A DNA stretch of 64,000 nucleotides from Glycomyces terrestris (GTDB taxonomy: Bacteria; Actinomycetota; Actinomycetes; Mycobacteriales; Micromonosporaceae): positions 62,001 through 126,000 of the forward strand of contig NZ_RSEB01000008.1 in assembly GCF_003933745.1 (NCBI RefSeq). The letters run 5' to 3'. Numbering within the stretch: position 1 is the first letter of the stretch; every line of letters starts with the position of its first letter. Shown one piece after another: positions 8,735 through 18,542 of the stretch. Both the position numbers and the translations under genes were made by a program. Below the pieces are notes generated by a model. That model saw only the letters and a list, made by a program, of their open reading frames with translations. It had not been told where the DNA came from and made no database searches.

Positions 8735-11527
8735 ATGCCAACCCTCGACGTGCGCCTCCTCGGCCCCCTGGAGGTCCGCATCGACGGCGCCGCGGCCGCC
8801 GTCCCCCGCGGCAAGTCCGCCACGATCCTGGCCGTCCTCCTCGACGACGCCGGCCGCGTCGTCCCCATCGACGCCCTCATCCGCGCCGTCTACGGACCCG
8901 ACCTGCCCAAGGACCCCGACACGCAGATCCAGAACGCCGTCGGCGTCCTCCGCGGCAAACTCGGGGCCGCCCGCGACCGCATCGAGACCGTCGGCCGCGC
9001 CTACCGCTTCCGCATCGACACCGGCGAACTCGACCTCCTGCGCTGCAAGGCGAACGAGGACCTGGCCCGGAACCTCCGGCTCGAAGGCCGCACCGCCGAG
9101 GCCGCCGACGCCCTCCGCGCCGCCCTCGCCGAATGGCGCGGCCCCGCGCTCGCCGACCAGTCCGGGACCGCGATCGAGGCCGTCCGCCGCCGCTACGACG
9201 AGCACCGCCTCGCCCTCCTCGAACGCCGCCTCGAACTCGACCTCGAACTCGGCCGCCACGCCGACGTCGTCGACGAGCTCCGCCAGGCCGCCGCCGCCCA
9301 CGGCACCCGCCAGCGCCTCACCGCCCTCCTCATGCGCGCCCTCCACGCCGGCGGGCGCATCGCCGAGGCCGCCGACGCGTTCGCCGCCCTGAAGGAGCGC
9401 CTCGCCGAGGCCCTCGGCGTCGACCCCGACCGCGAACTCGTCGACCTGCACGCCGCGATCATCCGCGACGACACCGGCGCCGCCCCCGCCGCCGTCGACC
9501 CGCCCCGGCTCGTCCCCGCCACGCTCCCGCGCGCCATCACCCGCTTCACCGGCCGCGACGACGAGATCCGCCTCCTCGACGACGCGCTCGACGCCGCCGA
9601 CGGCGAGGCCGGCCTCGCCGTCGTCACCGGCATGGGCGGCGTCGGCAAGACCGCGCTCGCCGTCCGCTGGGCCCACCGCGTCGCCCACCGCTTCCCGGAC
9701 GGGCAGCTGTACTTCAACCTGCGCGGCTTCGACCCCGCCAGCGACGGCGCCGAACCGGCCGCCGTCCTCGCCGAGGCGCTCGCCGCGCTCGGCGTCCCCG
9801 CCCACCAGCTCCCGGCCGGCCTCGACGAGCGCACCGGCCTGTACCGGACCGTGCTCGCCCGCCGCCGCGTCCTCATCCTCCTCGACAACGCCCGCGACGC
9901 CGCCCAGGTGCGGCCCCTCCTGCCCGTCGCACCCGGCAGCTTCACGCTCGTGACCTCCCGCGACCGGCTCGCCGGCCTCGACGCCGGCGAAGGCGCCGAC
10001 ACCGTCCCGCTCGACCTCATGACCGAAGGCGACGCGTGGGCGCTCCTGGTGCGCCGCATCGGACTGGGCCGGGCCATGGCCGAGGAGGCGCCCGTCCGCC
10101 GGATCGTCGCCGCGTGCGGCCGCCTCCCGCTCGCCCTCACCCTCATCGGCGCGTGGGCCGCCCGGCACCCCGGCTTCTCCGTGCAATCGCTCGCCGACCG
10201 CCTCGACCAGACCACGAACGTGTTCAAGGTCCTCGCCGCCGCCGACCCCGGCTCCGACCCGCGCTCCGTGTTCGCCTGCTCCTACCAGGCGCTCGGTTCC
10301 CGTGCCGCGCAGGCGTTCCGGCTGTTCGGGCTCCACCCCGGGCCCGAGCTCACGCCCGCCGCGCTCGCCAGCCTCATGGGCGGGCCGCGCGCCGAGGCCG
10401 AGGCCGCGCTGAACGAGCTCGCGGGCGTCCACCTCGTCGAGCAGCCCGTGGAGGGCCGCTACACCATGCACGACCTCCTGCGCGCCTACGCGAAGGAGCG
10501 CTTCGCCGAGGAGGTCGCCGCGGAGCGCCGCGACGCGGCCGCGCGCCGCATGATCGAGCACTACCTGTTCACCGTCGACGCGATCGCCGACCGGATCGCC
10601 CCGCGCGCCGACCGCTTCGACCTCGGCGAGCCCGAACCGGGGGTCGTCACCGAGCCCGTCGCCGACGCCGAGGCCGGCCGCGCCTGGCTCGAAGCCGAGG
10701 ACGGGGTCATGCGCGGCCTCATCCGCTTCGAACCCGAACGCCCCGCGCTCGAGGCGCGCCTCTGGCAGCTCGGCTGGGTCCTCACGGAGCTGTTCCTCGA
10801 CCGGTTCCTGGGCCGCGAACCCGGGGCGGCGGACCCGCCCGCGCCGCCGCGGCGCGTCGACGGCGTCCTCGACCGGCTCCTGTCGCGCGGCCACATCACC
10901 GGCCCGATGCTCCTCCTGGGCACCGAGCCGTCGCTCCGCAAGCACCTGTCGCAGACCATGACGGCCGCCGCGAACGGCGACGACCCGGGAGCGAAGGCGA
11001 TCGCCAGCTACGCGGTCACCGTCGGCTCGGGGGCCGACGGGCGCGACGCCGAAGCGCGCGGCTACGCGCGCCAGGGCCACCGGTACTTCCGGGCCGTCGG
11101 CGACCGCTTCTGGGACTACCGGATGCTGTACGCCGTCGGCTGGCACAGCGTCCCCCTCGGCGACCTCGACGAGGCCCGCGCCTGCTTCGCGGAGGTCCGC
11201 GCCGCCGCCCGCGCCGAGGGCATCCCGCTCGGGGACGCGAACACCGCGATCGGCTTCGGGGCCATCGCGCACGCCGAAGGCCGCTTCGAGGACGCGGCGG
11301 CGTGCTTCGCCGAGGCGCTGGCCTGGTACGAGGAGCAGGGCATGGCGGTGAGCGCCGCGTTCGCCCGCGAGCACCTGGGCGACGCGCGGGCCGCGGCCGG
11401 CCGCCTGCCGGAGGCGGACCGGGAGTGGGCCGCGGCGGCGGCGGTGTACGACGACGCCGGCTTCACCGCCGAGGCCGACCGGGTCCGCGCCAAGCTCGAC
11501 GCGCGGGCCGGGAACGAGGGCCGCTGA
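8735..11527 (+). CDS. SARP-type regulator with BTAD, NB-ARC and TPR-like domains (paralogue 2)
   Basis: A 930-residue paralogue of the protein at 4692-7466, with the same start (MPTLDVRLLGPLEVRIDG), the same domain order and Walker A GMGGVGKT at the same residue number (~298). Identity by eye is high through the DNA-binding, BTAD and NTPase parts and falls off after ~residue 630, where this copy has a different helical sensor region including a PAPPRR-type linker. This suggests the two copies kept a common output but sense different inputs. It is followed by a hairpin at 11546-11573. Duplication followed by divergence of the C-terminal sensor is my inference. Confidence 0.93.
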   Translation: MPTLDVRLLGPLEVRIDGAAAAVPRGKSATILAVLLDDAGRVVPIDALIRAVYGPDLPKDPDTQIQNAVGVLRGKLGAARDRIETVGRAYRFRIDTGELDLLRCKANEDLARNLRLEGRTAEAADALRAALAEWRGPALADQSGTAIEAVRRRYDEHRLALLERRLELDLELGRHADVVDELRQAAAAHGTRQRLTALLMRALHAGGRIAEAADAFAALKERLAEALGVDPDRELVDLHAAIIRDDTGAAPAAVDPPRLVPATLPRAITRFTGRDDEIRLLDDALDAADGEAGLAVVTGMGGVGKTALAVRWAHRVAHRFPDGQLYFNLRGFDPASDGAEPAAVLAEALAALGVPAHQLPAGLDERTGLYRTVLARRRVLILLDNARDAAQVRPLLPVAPGSFTLVTSRDRLAGLDAGEGADTVPLDLMTEGDAWALLVRRIGLGRAMAEEAPVRRIVAACGRLPLALTLIGAWAARHPGFSVQSLADRLDQTTNVFKVLAAADPGSDPRSVFACSYQALGSRAAQAFRLFGLHPGPELTPAALASLMGGPRAEAEAALNELAGVHLVEQPVEGRYTMHDLLRAYAKERFAEEVAAERRDAAARRMIEHYLFTVDAIADRIAPRADRFDLGEPEPGVVTEPVADAEAGRAWLEAEDGVMRGLIRFEPERPALEARLWQLGWVLTELFLDRFLGREPGAADPPAPPRRVDGVLDRLLSRGHITGPMLLLGTEPSLRKHLSQTMTAAANGDDPGAKAIASYAVTVGSGADGRDAEARGYARQGHRYFRAVGDRFWDYRMLYAVGWHSVPLGDLDEARACFAEVRAAARAEGIPLGDANTAIGFGAIAHAEGRFEDAAACFAEALAWYEEQGMAVSAAFAREHLGDARAAAGRLPEADREWAAAAAVYDDAGFTAEADRVRAKLDARAGNEGR

Positions 11528-11545
11528 ACCGCCCGGGAACGGCCG

Positions 11546-11573
11546 CAGGGCCCCGCCCGGAGGCGGAGCCCTG
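11546..11573. terminator. Hairpin between converging genes
   Basis: CAGGGCCCCGCC pairs with GGCGGAGCCCTG (one mismatch) around a 4-base loop. It lies between the stops of the SARP gene (+) and the gene ending at 11592 (-), and can serve both. Confidence 0.7.
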
Positions 11574-11591
11574 CATGGAAACCGTTGCCGC

Positions 11592-12620
11592 CTAAGCGGT
11601 CTCGGCGTCGAAGTCCGTCGCCAGGAGCGCGTCCACCGCCGACTGGTACGAGTCGGTGCCCGACTGCGCGATGCTCGCGATCCCCAGGAACCCGTTCACG
11701 CCGTCAACGTCGACCACCAGCATCGCCGTGTCCTCGAACGTGTCCGTGCTGCCCTGCGTCGACGTCCACGAGTTCCGCCACGTCGCGAGCACGCCGGTCT
11801 TCCCGTCGACCTCCACGTCCTGGTACGCGATCTCGCCCATCGTGTAGCCCTGCACCGAGCCGAACGCGCCCGTCAGCCACACCTCGGCCGCGCTCGCCGC
11901 GCTCGTCCGCAGGTCCGTCGGGTCGTACTGGGCGACCGCGCCCGAGTACAGGCCCACGCCGAAGAACGAGATCCACTCCTCGGTGTGATGGAGCGCGTAC
12001 CCCTCCGAGTCCGTCATCGGCTCGTTGCTCTCGCCCGGACCGTAGTACGGGGCCCACTCGCCTGCGGGGATCGGCGTCACCGAGCCGAGGGAGGTCACCG
12101 ACAGGCCGGTCCCGGACGGCCCGGGCGCCTCCTCCTCGGGCTCTTCCTCGCCGGTGGAGCCGCCGCCGTCGCCGGGGTCGGACTCCTGCGACGTGGACGT
12201 GTCGTCCTCGGCGCCGCTGAGCTCGCCCTCCTCCCGGTCGCCGCCGAGCCAGAAGTAGCCGCCGACCGCGCCGAGCGCCATCAGCAGCACCACGCCGATG
12301 ATGAGCAGCGCCGTGCCGCCGCCGCCCTTCGTGGTGGCCTGCACCGGCGGCGGCCCGTACTGCTGGTACGGGTTGTAGGGCTGGTTCGGGTCGTACCCGG
12401 GCTGCGGGTAGTACGGGACCGCGCCCGGGTCCGGCTGGTAGCCGGACGCCGGCAGCTGCGTCGTGGGCGGCGCCGTCGGGGACGGGGCCGGATAGGACGG
12501 GTCGGCCCCCACCTGGCCGGGCGCGTAGCCTCCCGCGGGCGGCGGCGCGGGCTGGGACTGGCCGTAGGGGTCCGGTGCACCCGGAGGCACCGCGCCGGGG
12601 TCTTGCGGGGGGTACGTCAT
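11592..12620 (-). CDS. Proline-rich, single-pass membrane protein with exported domain
   Basis: A 342-residue protein from ATG 12620 (MTYPPQDPG). Residues 1 to ~110 are Pro/Gly/Tyr/Gln-rich (repeated YPPQ/YNPYQQYGPP-type motifs) and cytoplasmic. A membrane helix follows (LLIIGVVLLMALGAVGGYFWL), then an acidic Ser/Asp/Glu linker and a ~200-residue exported domain with Trp-rich strands. This resembles a common actinobacterial architecture of Pro-rich head, one helix and DUF4352-like or sensor domain; no exact family is claimed. TACGAT lies six bases before the ATG, consistent with a leaderless transcript. It is downstream of the pullulanase gene but separated by a hairpin at 12684-12709. Confidence 0.75.
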   Translation of the reverse strand: MTYPPQDPGAVPPGAPDPYGQSQPAPPPAGGYAPGQVGADPSYPAPSPTAPPTTQLPASGYQPDPGAVPYYPQPGYDPNQPYNPYQQYGPPPVQATTKGGGGTALLIIGVVLLMALGAVGGYFWLGGDREEGELSGAEDDTSTSQESDPGDGGGSTGEEEPEEEAPGPSGTGLSVTSLGSVTPIPAGEWAPYYGPGESNEPMTDSEGYALHHTEEWISFFGVGLYSGAVAQYDPTDLRTSAASAAEVWLTGAFGSVQGYTMGEIAYQDVEVDGKTGVLATWRNSWTSTQGSTDTFEDTAMLVVDVDGVNGFLGIASIAQSGTDSYQSAVDALLATDFDAETA

Positions 12621-12626
12621 GGACCG

Positions 12627-12632
12627 ATCGTA
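12627..12632 (-). promoter_or_regulatory. -10 hexamer TACGAT, leaderless start
   Basis: TACGAT is followed by six bases and then ATG 12620. There is no ribosome-binding sequence in between. Confidence 0.55.
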
Positions 12633-12683
12633 TCCGGCCCCCGCAGCCGCTGTCTCCACCCGTTTTCGTCAGCGAACACTAAA

Positions 12684-12709
12684 CCGGGACGGGTGAGCAC
12701 CCGCCCCGG
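12684..12709. terminator. Hairpin after the pullulanase gene
   Basis: CCGGGACGGGTG faces CACCCGCCCCGG around two bases, a 12-bp stem with one mismatch. Read on the minus strand it is followed by TTTAG, so it likely ends the pullulanase transcript. Confidence 0.65.
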
Positions 12710-12723
12710 CTTCAGGGATCCGA

Positions 12724-12753
12724 AACTAATCCCCAGTATCACCGACCTGTCAA
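12724..12753 (-). promoter_or_regulatory. Sigma-70-like promoter TTGACA-N18-TTAGTT
   Basis: A consensus -35 (TTGACA, 12748-12753) and a fair -10 (TTAGTT, 12724-12729) lie 18 bases apart and point at the gene starting at 12620. The 12684-12709 hairpin would fall in its leader, so it may act as an attenuator rather than a simple promoter. Confidence 0.4.
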
Positions 12754-12764
12754 TATCGAAATCG

Positions 12765-15700
12765 TTAGCTGACGAACACGGCCACCGTCCGGCCCGGCAC
12801 GGTGAACGTCCCGGTCGCGTCGTCGAACGCCGCGTCTGCGAACACCGGGTCCGCCGAGTCCTCCAGGACCGGGTGCAGCCCCGCGCCCGAACCGGCCGCC
12901 TCCGGGACCGTCTGGTCCACCGCCTCCGGCGACGCGTTGAACACCACGGTGACCTCCTCGAACGCGTCGTCCAGGCCGTCGAGCCCGATCCGCATCACGA
13001 TCACGCCCGGCGCCTCGGCCGCGGTGCCCGACAGCGGGAACGAGACCCGCTCGGCGACCGCCTCGCCCGACCCGAGGCTGAACGCCCCAGTCGAGGACGC
13101 GATCCGCAGCAGCTCCAGGTACCGGTCGCCCGCGAGGGCGATGTCCCCGCACGAGGGCGCGTCGACCGCCGCGATCGCGGCCTCCGCGTACGGCCACTTC
13201 GCCTCCGTCGTCCACGCCGGCGGCAGCCCCGACCCGAACCCGTTCGACGACGGCCCGAAGCCCTGGGCCCCGGCGCAGTCCCAGCGGATCGCGTTGAACC
13301 AGTCCCCGGAGTCGTACGAGTCCCGGTCCAGCGACTTCGACCGGAGCAGCTCGCTCCCGGCCGTCGTGAACCCGGTCCCCTGGCTGAGCACCGCGGTCGC
13401 GAGGCTCAGGACCTGCATCCGCGCCCGGTCCGCCCCGGTCGTGTCCGCGTCCAGCTTGTACGCGAGCGCGTCGAACAGGATCTCGTTGTCGTGCGCGTCG
13501 ACGTAGTTCACCGCCTCGCCCGGGTCGGCCGTGTAGCCCGCGGCCGCCCCGTTGTAGTCGAGGCCGGCGCCGGTCACCGCCGTCCCGTCCGAGGCCGTGA
13601 ACGCGTAGTCGGCGAGGTTCCCGACCAGGCCCAGCTTCACCAGGTCCTGCGCGTGCATGAGCGCCGCCAGCTCCGCGTCCGTGGCCTCCCCGTCGTTGTC
13701 CGCGGTCCACAGGCCCGAACCGAAGCCCTGCACGGTCGGGTCGGCGTCGAACGGGCCGCCGCCGCGCACGGCGTCGCGCATCCGGTCGTTGAACGTCCCG
13801 ATCCCGGTGCCGGCCAGGTTCGCCTGCGTCGCCTGCTCGAACAGGGCGTCGTCCGCGACCTCCCCGAAGTTCCAGCCCTCGCCGTACAGCAGCACGTCCT
13901 CGTCGAGGGCCGCCCGCACCGCGAGCAGGTTCGACTTCGGATGGTGCCCCATGAGGTCGAACCGGAACCCGTCCACGTGGTACGCGTCCTGCCACAGCAC
14001 GGTCGACTCGACGATGAACTTGTCGAACATCGGCCGCTCCGTCGCGGTGTTCGCGCAGCACGTCGACGTGTACACCTCGCCGTCCGCGTCGAGCCGGTGG
14101 TAGTAGCCGGGCACGACCCGGTCCAGGACCGACGTCGCGGCGGTCCCCGACGCGGCCGTGTGGTTGTAGACGACGTCGTTCACCACCCGCAGCCCCAGAC
14201 CGTGGAGCGCCGCCACCATCTCCCGGTACTCCAGGACGCGCCGCGCCCCGTCCGCCTCCGTCGCGTACGAGCCCTCCGGCACGTTGAAGTGCAGCGGGTC
14301 GTAGCCCCAGTTGTACGCGTCCTGGGCGCGCACCGCCCCGACGCACGCCTGCTGCTCGGTCGAGTTCGCCGCCATCAGGTCCAGGTCGCAGTCCACGATG
14401 GACTGCCCCCTCTCGGGGATCGACGCGATGTCGAACGTCGGCAGCAGGTGCACGTAGTTCAGGCCCGCGTCCGCGAGCTCCGCCAAGTGCCGCACCGACA
14501 CCGAGTCCTCCGCGGCGAACGCCGCGTACGTGCCGCGCAGCTCCTCGGGCACCGACGCGTCGGCGATCGAGAAGTCCCGCACGTGCACCTCCCACACCTG
14601 CGCCGCGGCCGGATCGACCGCCGCGGGCGCGTCCTCGCCGTCCCAGACGTCCGGCTTCAGGTCCGCGTCGTCCAGGTCCACGATCTGGCTGTGCGTCGAA
14701 TCCGCCGCCAGCGACAGCGAGTACGGGTCCGTCACCGAGTACGACTCGACGGCCTGCGACGCCGGATGCCACACCTCGACCGCGAACCGGTAGAACTTGC
14801 GGTCCCAGCCCTTGGCGCCCTTCACGGTCCACACGCCCGTCCGCTCCGAGAACGACATCTCGTGCAGCTCAGGGGAAGTGTCGTCCGGCGAGTCGTACAG
14901 CTCCAGGCTCACCGACTGCGCCGTCGGCGCCCACAGCGACAGGTGCGGCTTCCTCCCCTGCCACGTCACGCCCAGGTCGGCGCCGAGCGCCGCCGCGTAC
15001 ACGTCGTCCACCGCGCCCGCGGTCTGCACGCCCGTCGCGTACCAGGCCAGGCCCGTGTGGTCGCGCTCGACCGCGACGAGCTGCCCGCGCAGGGCCTCCC
15101 GGACCGCGTCGCCGTCCGCCGCGACGTCGAACGCCTCGTAGCCCCAGTACGCCGGCCACGCCCGCCGCTGCGCCTCGGTGAGGCCGCCCTTCGGGGTGAG
15201 CGCGATCGTCTCGAAGTCGCCGGTGAGCGCGCCGTCCTCGACCTTGATCGAGCCGTCGGCGCTGGCGAGGAGTTCGAAGACCTTCCCGTCGGTGCCGTCG
15301 GTGTCGAGCGCGACGGTGTCGGCGTCGAGCCAGACGGCCTGCTCCTTGGCGAGGTCGAGGTCCTGGCCGCGGTCGGCGGAGGCCCCGGCGGGGCGCACGT
15401 ACCCGTCGGTCGCGGCGGTGATCCACACTTCCTGGCCGTGTTCGGCGAACACGAGCCGCTGGTCGGCGGGGAGGTCCTTCTCGTCGCCGCGGTGGAGGAT
15501 GTAGGAGAGGGCGGTCGCGCCGTCGGCGAGGTCGACTTCGTAGACGGCGCCGAAGGCGTCGGTGCGCACGGGCCGGAGCCCGGCGTTCCAGTCGGTGGGG
15601 TCGGCCGCGCCCTCCCAGGTGTGGAGGGTCCAGCCGTCGTAGTCGCCGGCGGGGCGCCGGTAGTGGATCACGACCCGGCCGTCGGCGGCGGCCTGCGTGG

Positions 15701-18395
15701 CGTGCGCGCCGGCCGCGGTCACCCAGGTCTCGCCGAGCTGCGCGGGCGTGAGGAGCACGTCCGCGCCGTGGAGCTTGGTGTCCCCGGCGTGGACGATGAG
15801 GCCCATCTGCGCGTCGACGTCGTCGACGGGCACGTGCCAGTAGCGGCCCCATTCGTCGGTGCCGTCGGGCGGTCGCGGTGCGTCCCATGAGGTCTCGGCG
15901 CCGGGGGCGAGGGCGTCGCCCCACAGGTGCAGGCCCCAGTCGGCGCCGTCGTCGGGGGCGTGGACGGTGACGTACCCGTTGGCCTCGGCGAGCGAGTACG
16001 CGATGCCGCCGGTGCCGGCCTTGAGCCAGATCTCGGGGTTCGCGCCCGGGTCGAAGGACCGGTCGTCCGGGTGGTCCTTGTTCCCCTCGCCGTCGATGAC
16101 GAGGAACCCGACCTCGTCCGCGTCCTCGGCGAGCCTGATCGGCGCGAAGGACCCGTAGGAGTCGGTGCCGCTGAACGGGTTCGACTCGGGCCAGACGGTG
16201 CTCGACTCCTCGGCGACGTCGCCCCACGCGTACAGGCCCCACTCCTCGGGGTCGCCGTCGTAGTGGACGTTCGCCCAGGCGGGCCCGCCGCCGGCCTGGT
16301 CGGGGGTGGCGACGGCGGTGGCGGCCTTCGCGGCGGCGGTGCGCCCGCTCCGGTCGACGGCGACGGCCTTGAACTCGACGCGCTGGTCGCCTTGCAGCCC
16401 TGCGAGGTCGTAGGCGATGCGGTGGTCGGGGCCGGGGGAGGTCCCGACGTAGGTCCAGTCGCCGCCGTCGACGGAGGCGGCGAAGGCGACGCGAGCGAGC
16501 GGGTCGCCGGACACGTCGGCGGTGACGTGCGCGGTGGTCGCGGACTCCTCGGCGACGCTGAGGGTCACGGCGGGGGCGTCCCCGGCGGCGACGGGCTCGT
16601 CGGCGCGGAAGACGACGGCCGACAGCGGCGGCACGGTGACGGAGGCGGCCCCGTCGGCGGCCTCGATCGCACCGTCGCCGTACACGGCGGTGAACGCGCC
16701 GGAGTCCGTCGCGACGTCGACGGTGCGCGCCTCGGTGGCGTTCGAGACGGCGACGAGGTATTCGACGCCGTCGGCGCCGATGCGGGAGAACGCGAAGACG
16801 CCGTCCTCGGTCGAGCGGGTCACCTGGGCGCCGTCCGCGAGGGCGGGGTGGTCCTTGCGGAGTTGCCCGAGTTCGGCGATCGCCTGGTAGACCGGGTGGC
16901 CGGGGTCGTAGTGGTCCTCGGCGTGCGTGGTGTCGGCGCCGATGACCTCGTCGTCCAGGTATTCGTCCACTTGGGACGCGAACATGGTCTGGCGGGCGTA
17001 GTCGTCGCCGCCGGAGCCGGTGAAGCCCTGCTCGTCGCCGTAGTAGACGACGGGCTGGCCGCGGGTGAGGAACATGAGCTGCTGGGCGAGGATCGCGCGC
17101 TGGGTCCAGGTGGACTCGTCGGTGGTCTCGACGATGGCGCGGCCGACGCGGCCGATGTCGTGGTTGGAGACGAAGGTCGGCATCGACAGCGCGTCGGTGC
17201 CGTCGGCGGTGAACAGCGGGTCGGACGCGTAGACGGCGGCCAGGCCCTCGGCCCCGGCGGCGCCGGTGGCGAACCCGGTCGCGGCGCCGTGGAACCCGAA
17301 GTCGAGCACGGCGTCCAGGCCGCCTTGGCGCACATACGTGCTCGTGTACACGGGGTCGCCGGAGTAGACCTCGCCGAACGCGAAGAAGTCGATGCCCTCG
17401 GCCTCGGCGGCGTCCTCGACGCCGGCCATGAACTGGGGCCAGAACTCGAGGTTGACGTGCTTGGCGGTGTCGAGGCGGAAGCCGTCCACACCGGACTCGG
17501 CGATCCAGTCGGCGTAGACGTCGATCCAGCCGTGCACGACCTCGGGCCGCTCGGTCCACAGGTCGTCGAGGCCGGAGAAGTCGCCGTACGTGGAGGACTC
17601 GCCGGTGTAGGTCGAGTTCCCGCGGTTGTGGTACATGGTCGGGTCGTTGAGCCAGTCGGGGGACTTCGCGTCCTCCTCGCCCGCTTCGAGGACGGGCGTG
17701 TACGGCGCGCCCTCGGCGGTCACGGCCGGGAACTCGCCGGCCTCGGCGTAGTTCGCGTCCTCGAACGGCCGGCCCTCCGCGTCCTCGTAGGGCGAGTCCT
17801 CTTTGGACACGTAGCCGTCCCCGCCCTCGGCGGACTCGATGACGTCGGCGGTGTGGTTGACGACGACGTCGAGGTAGACCTCGATCCCGCGGTCGTGCGC
17901 GGCGTCGATGAGGCTCTGGAGCTCCGCGTCGTCGCCCAGGTGCGGGTCGACGGCGGTGAAGTCGGTGCCCCAGTAGCCGTGGTAGCCGGCGCCGGTCCAG
18001 GTCTCGGAGACCTGCACGGGCTGGTTGACGACGACGGGCGTCAGCCAGATCGCGGTGGTGCCCAGGCCCTCGATGTAGTCGAGGCGCTGCTCGACGCCGG
18101 CGAGGTCGCCGCCCTGGTAGAACATGCGCTTCGTCGGGTCGTAGCCGGTGGCGGTCGCGTCGCCGTCGAGGCCGCCGGTGTTGTTGGCGGGGTCGCCGTC
18201 GGCGAAGCGGTCGGTCATGACGAAGTAGAACTGCTCGGCCTCGTCCGAGGGGGCCTGGGCGAGGGCGGCCAGCTGCGAGTCGGCGGGCTCGTCGGTCCAG
18301 GAGCCGTCGTCGGGCGGGTCGCCGGGGCTGGTGCAGGCGGTGAGTGCCAGGGCGGCGCCCAGCACTCCCGCCGCGGTTCGGGCGGTACGCGGCAT
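12765..18395 (-). CDS. pulA: Secreted lipoprotein amylase-pullulanase (two GH13 domains)
   Basis: An 1876-residue extracellular starch debranching enzyme. The start MPRTARTAAGVLGAALALTAC gives a lipobox (LTAC), so it should be anchored to the outer face of the membrane. GGAGG lies ten bases before the ATG. Residues ~40-600 are an alpha-amylase-type GH13 barrel (DVVVNHTAD, GFRLDTAKH, FGEVYSG, SNHDIGR). Beta-rich modules follow, at least two with pullulanase-associated carbohydrate-binding character (WGLHLWGD, WTLHTWEG). Then come a CBM48-like module (LSLWAPTAQSV) and a second GH13 barrel of the pullulanase type (NDVVYNHTAASG, GFRFDLMGHHP, YGEGWNFGE, YVDAHDNE). The two active sites should cut alpha-1,4 and alpha-1,6 bonds of pullulan, glycogen or starch. 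It has its own promoter at 18471-18499. Confidence 0.95.
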   Translation of the reverse strand: MPRTARTAAGVLGAALALTACTSPGDPPDDGSWTDEPADSQLAALAQAPSDEAEQFYFVMTDRFADGDPANNTGGLDGDATATGYDPTKRMFYQGGDLAGVEQRLDYIEGLGTTAIWLTPVVVNQPVQVSETWTGAGYHGYWGTDFTAVDPHLGDDAELQSLIDAAHDRGIEVYLDVVVNHTADVIESAEGGDGYVSKEDSPYEDAEGRPFEDANYAEAGEFPAVTAEGAPYTPVLEAGEEDAKSPDWLNDPTMYHNRGNSTYTGESSTYGDFSGLDDLWTERPEVVHGWIDVYADWIAESGVDGFRLDTAKHVNLEFWPQFMAGVEDAAEAEGIDFFAFGEVYSGDPVYTSTYVRQGGLDAVLDFGFHGAATGFATGAAGAEGLAAVYASDPLFTADGTDALSMPTFVSNHDIGRVGRAIVETTDESTWTQRAILAQQLMFLTRGQPVVYYGDEQGFTGSGGDDYARQTMFASQVDEYLDDEVIGADTTHAEDHYDPGHPVYQAIAELGQLRKDHPALADGAQVTRSTEDGVFAFSRIGADGVEYLVAVSNATEARTVDVATDSGAFTAVYGDGAIEAADGAASVTVPPLSAVVFRADEPVAAGDAPAVTLSVAEESATTAHVTADVSGDPLARVAFAASVDGGDWTYVGTSPGPDHRIAYDLAGLQGDQRVEFKAVAVDRSGRTAAAKAATAVATPDQAGGGPAWANVHYDGDPEEWGLYAWGDVAEESSTVWPESNPFSGTDSYGSFAPIRLAEDADEVGFLVIDGEGNKDHPDDRSFDPGANPEIWLKAGTGGIAYSLAEANGYVTVHAPDDGADWGLHLWGDALAPGAETSWDAPRPPDGTDEWGRYWHVPVDDVDAQMGLIVHAGDTKLHGADVLLTPAQLGETWVTAAGAHATQAAADGRVVIHYRRPAGDYDGWTLHTWEGAADPTDWNAGLRPVRTDAFGAVYEVDLADGATALSYILHRGDEKDLPADQRLVFAEHGQEVWITAATDGYVRPAGASADRGQDLDLAKEQAVWLDADTVALDTDGTDGKVFELLASADGSIKVEDGALTGDFETIALTPKGGLTEAQRRAWPAYWGYEAFDVAADGDAVREALRGQLVAVERDHTGLAWYATGVQTAGAVDDVYAAALGADLGVTWQGRKPHLSLWAPTAQSVSLELYDSPDDTSPELHEMSFSERTGVWTVKGAKGWDRKFYRFAVEVWHPASQAVESYSVTDPYSLSLAADSTHSQIVDLDDADLKPDVWDGEDAPAAVDPAAAQVWEVHVRDFSIADASVPEELRGTYAAFAAEDSVSVRHLAELADAGLNYVHLLPTFDIASIPERGQSIVDCDLDLMAANSTEQQACVGAVRAQDAYNWGYDPLHFNVPEGSYATEADGARRVLEYREMVAALHGLGLRVVNDVVYNHTAASGTAATSVLDRVVPGYYHRLDADGEVYTSTCCANTATERPMFDKFIVESTVLWQDAYHVDGFRFDLMGHHPKSNLLAVRAALDEDVLLYGEGWNFGEVADDALFEQATQANLAGTGIGTFNDRMRDAVRGGGPFDADPTVQGFGSGLWTADNDGEATDAELAALMHAQDLVKLGLVGNLADYAFTASDGTAVTGAGLDYNGAAAGYTADPGEAVNYVDAHDNEILFDALAYKLDADTTGADRARMQVLSLATAVLSQGTGFTTAGSELLRSKSLDRDSYDSGDWFNAIRWDCAGAQGFGPSSNGFGSGLPPAWTTEAKWPYAEAAIAAVDAPSCGDIALAGDRYLELLRIASSTGAFSLGSGEAVAERVSFPLSGTAAEAPGVIVMRIGLDGLDDAFEEVTVVFNASPEAVDQTVPEAAGSGAGLHPVLEDSADPVFADAAFDDATGTFTVPGRTVAVFVS

Positions 18396-18470
18396 TGCGC
18401 TTCATCCTCCGGGGGTCGATCGGGGGTCAGGGGCGTCGGCGTGACGGGAGACGCACCCCGTGTGCGCAAG

Positions 18471-18499
18471 AACATACCACCTCTGAAATTTCCTTACAA
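18471..18499 (-). promoter_or_regulatory. Promoter TTGTAA-N17-TATGTT for the pullulanase gene
   Basis: In an AT-rich island, TTGTAA (18494-18499) and TATGTT (18471-18476) are exactly 17 bases apart on the minus strand. The leader to ATG 18395 would be about 70 bases. A gapped inverted CAAC...GTTG flanks the -35, the kind of site a LacI/MalR-type repressor might use; that part is speculative. Confidence 0.65.
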
Positions 18500-18542
18500 C
18501 ATTCTGATAATCCGTTGCGAAACCGAGAACCCGGAACACGAA

